The notes under the pieces: generated by a model | The model's input: only the letters and a program-made list of their open reading frames with translations | Database searches by the model: none | Told to the model about the DNA's origin: nothing | Part shown: positions 12,968-14,299 of the stretch, in pieces | Layout: each line of letters begins with the position of its first letter | How positions within the stretch are numbered: position 1 is the stretch's first letter | DNA from: Bacteroidales bacterium UBA1628 | GTDB lineage: Bacteria > Bacteroidota > Bacteroidia > Bacteroidales > UBA932 | Direction of reading: 5' to 3' | Length of the DNA: 14,299 nt | NCBI GenBank assembly: GCA_002321335.1 | Contig: DCMG01000122.1 | Coordinates: 1 to 14,299 of the forward strand | Position numbers and translations under genes: made by a program

Positions 12968-14101
12968 ATGAAAGGATTTATTGCTTCATTTGCCGCGGCG
13001 GCCTTCGTTATGGGTTGCGCCCAGAGTCCGACTGTCACTAAATCGGGACTTGATCCAGAGAATTTCAGGGCTGAACGTGACGGCGCTCAGACCGCTTTGT
13101 ATACTTTGACGAACAAGTCTGGAATGGAGGTTTGCATCACCAATTTTGGTGGCAGGATAGTCTCCGTGATGGTTCCTGACAAAAACGGAGACTACAAGGA
13201 TGTGGTCCTTGGCTTCGACAAAGTTTCGGATTATTTCCCGGAGAACAACAAGACAGATTTCGGAGCTACCATCGGCCGTTACGCCAATCGTATTCATGGT
13301 GGAAAGTTTACTTTGGATGGCGTTGATTACCAGCTGCCTCAGAACAATTATGGGCATTGTCTGCACGGTGGGTCTGACGGGTGGCAGTACAAGGTCTACA
13401 ATGTCTTGGAGGCAGATGCCTCACACCTTAAACTGGAAATCGTCTCTCCTGACGGGGACGCTAATTTTCCTGGCAAGGTGACCGCTGACGTGACCTTCAC
13501 CCTCACCGAGGACAACGCAATCGACATCAGGTACTCAGCCACGACCGACGCTCCGACAATCATCAACATGACCAACCACTCGTACTTCAATCTGTCAGGA
13601 GATCCGGCTAACCATCAGATCACGGCCGATTCGCTGTACATCAACGCCTCGAACTACACTCCGGTGGATTCGACGTTCATGACCACCGGTGAGATCGCTT
13701 CCGTGGAGGGGACTCCGTTCGATTTCAGGAAGATGAAGCTTATCGGGGGTGACATCGATTCTGACAATGAGCAGGTCCGCAACGGCCATGGCTTCGACCA
13801 CAACTGGGTTCTCGACACCAAGGGCGACGACACTGTCCTGGCCGCCGAGGTTTACTGCCCGGAGACAGGCATCGTGCTTAAGGAATATACCAACGAGCCC
13901 GGCGTGCAGGTTTATGCAGGCAACTTCCTTGACGGCTCCGTAACCGGCAAGAAAGGCGTAGTCTATGGCCACCGCACCGCCATCTGCCTTGAGTCCCAGA
14001 AGTACCCTGACACCCCGAACAAGCCTGAGTGGCCGTCAGCCGTCCTCCGTCCCGGAGAGACCTACACCAGCCACTGCGTCTTCGCTTTCAGTGTGAGGTA
14101 G
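12968..14101 (+). CDS. galM: Aldose 1-epimerase (mutarotase), predicted lipoprotein
   Basis: The enzyme interconverts alpha and beta anomers of aldoses such as galactose and glucose. The 377-residue protein starts with a lipoprotein signal (hydrophobic stretch, then FVMGC with Cys17), so it probably acts outside the cytoplasm, anchored to a membrane, unlike the cytoplasmic E. coli GalM. Family signatures are NFGGRIVSVMVPDKNG, IGRYANRI, H133 in HCLHGGSDGW, the catalytic His204 in NMTNHSYFNL, D277 in GHGFDHNW, PGVQVYAGNFLDG, and the presumed catalytic Glu342 in CLESQKYPDTPN. Only 21 nt separate it from metG and no promoter is obvious there, so read-through from the dnaG-metG run is likely. No other sugar genes are in view to suggest the physiological substrate. 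Confidence 0.93.
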   Translation: MKGFIASFAAAAFVMGCAQSPTVTKSGLDPENFRAERDGAQTALYTLTNKSGMEVCITNFGGRIVSVMVPDKNGDYKDVVLGFDKVSDYFPENNKTDFGATIGRYANRIHGGKFTLDGVDYQLPQNNYGHCLHGGSDGWQYKVYNVLEADASHLKLEIVSPDGDANFPGKVTADVTFTLTEDNAIDIRYSATTDAPTIINMTNHSYFNLSGDPANHQITADSLYINASNYTPVDSTFMTTGEIASVEGTPFDFRKMKLIGGDIDSDNEQVRNGHGFDHNWVLDTKGDDTVLAAEVYCPETGIVLKEYTNEPGVQVYAGNFLDGSVTGKKGVVYGHRTAICLESQKYPDTPNKPEWPSAVLRPGETYTSHCVFAFSVR

Positions 14102-14117
14102 TTTTAGGAATATTTTC

Positions 14118-14140
14118 GGATCCTGATGTGTTTTGGATCC
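14118..14140. repeat. Small inverted repeat after galM
   Basis: GGATCC occurs at 14118-14123 and again at 14135-14140. Each copy is self-complementary, and together they can form a 6-bp stem around an 11-nt loop, 17 nt after the galM stop codon. It may be part of a terminator region. There is no U tract directly after it. Confidence 0.4.
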
Positions 14141-14150
14141 ATGAAGCTGG

Positions 14151-14210
14151 AGAGGACTCCGGTGACCTGCGTTTTGCACCCTGTCAGGGTTATGGTCGCC
14201 AGAGTCCTCT
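14151..14210. repeat. 60-nt extended hairpin downstream of galM, function unknown
   Basis: AGAGGACTC (14151-14159) pairs perfectly with GAGTCCTCT (14202-14210). After one mismatch, GGTGACC (14161-14167) pairs with GGTCGCC (14194-14200), with one G-U pair. The apex contains a further perfect stem ACCCT (14178-14182) with AGGGT (14186-14190). No run of U follows on either strand, so it is not a textbook terminator. It could be a structured RNA, a transcript-end stabiliser or a palindromic mobile repeat. Nothing else is recognisable in 14211-14299. Confidence 0.6.
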
Positions 14211-14299
14211 TCGGCTGTGTTAATTGTTCTTGCTTTGATTGTCGGGACTTTAGCAATCCACAAAATCTGGAATAGAGATTTAGAAGCTGTTTTGATTTG

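Noticed and set aside
14194..14213. Similarity of the minus strand around 14190-14210 (CTGGCGACCATA) to the start of 5S rRNA
   Set aside because: The match is only about 12 nt, and the downstream sequence folds into a 60-nt hairpin and lacks the rest of a 120-nt 5S rRNA.

Overview
The window looks like chromosomal core-genome DNA from a member of the Bacteroidota, probably the order Bacteroidales. The protein families point that way: a DUF3127 OB-fold protein ending in an SSB-like tip, a pRiA4b ORF-3-like protein next to miaA, a RecQ with a C-terminal HTH extension, a MetG with a fused C-terminal tRNA-binding domain, and lipoprotein FKBP and GalM. Several intergenic regions also match the Bacteroidota promoter pattern TTTG-N20-TAnnTTTG. 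The genus cannot be fixed from the sequence. I see no tRNA, rRNA, CRISPR array, transposase or phage gene.

Layout. (1) Positions 1-188 are non-coding, AT-rich and full of inverted repeats. (2) yigZ-pyrB is a minus-strand pair (1727 to 189). (3) Diverging from it, a pRiA4b ORF-3-like gene and miaA form a plus-strand pair (1886-3355). (4) A DUF3127 gene (3868-3434, minus) converges on miaA, and behind it is a lipoprotein FKBP-type prolyl isomerase (4762-3950, minus). (5) recQ (4926-7136, plus) diverges from the FKBP gene and converges on a PHP-family phosphatase gene (7984-7133, minus), with their stop codons overlapping. (6) A plus-strand run follows: a DUF308/HdeD-like membrane protein, dnaG, metG and a lipoprotein aldose 1-epimerase (8044-14101), with gaps of 2, 5 and 21 nt. 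(7) Positions 14102-14299 hold two inverted repeats and no gene.

The genes cover housekeeping functions: pyrimidine synthesis (pyrB), tRNA modification and charging (miaA, metG), replication and repair (dnaG, recQ, perhaps the DUF3127 protein), envelope protein folding (FKBP) and sugar metabolism (galM). No single pathway links them.

The most unusual signal is a family of small palindromic elements at three loci (about 1740-1792, 3357-3423 and 10065-10123). Each locus is a head-to-head pair of hairpins with a nearly invariant 11-nt loop (TCGACAGGCTC-like) and stems whose sequence differs between copies while pairing is largely kept. One copy lies in the likely leader of yigZ, one fills the gap between two convergent genes, and one lies in frame inside dnaG, where it encodes about 20 residues of linker. 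A second oddity is a 49-residue cysteine-rich insert in MetG. These are a repeat family and gene-level oddities in otherwise ordinary DNA; I did not find evidence of a new multi-gene system.
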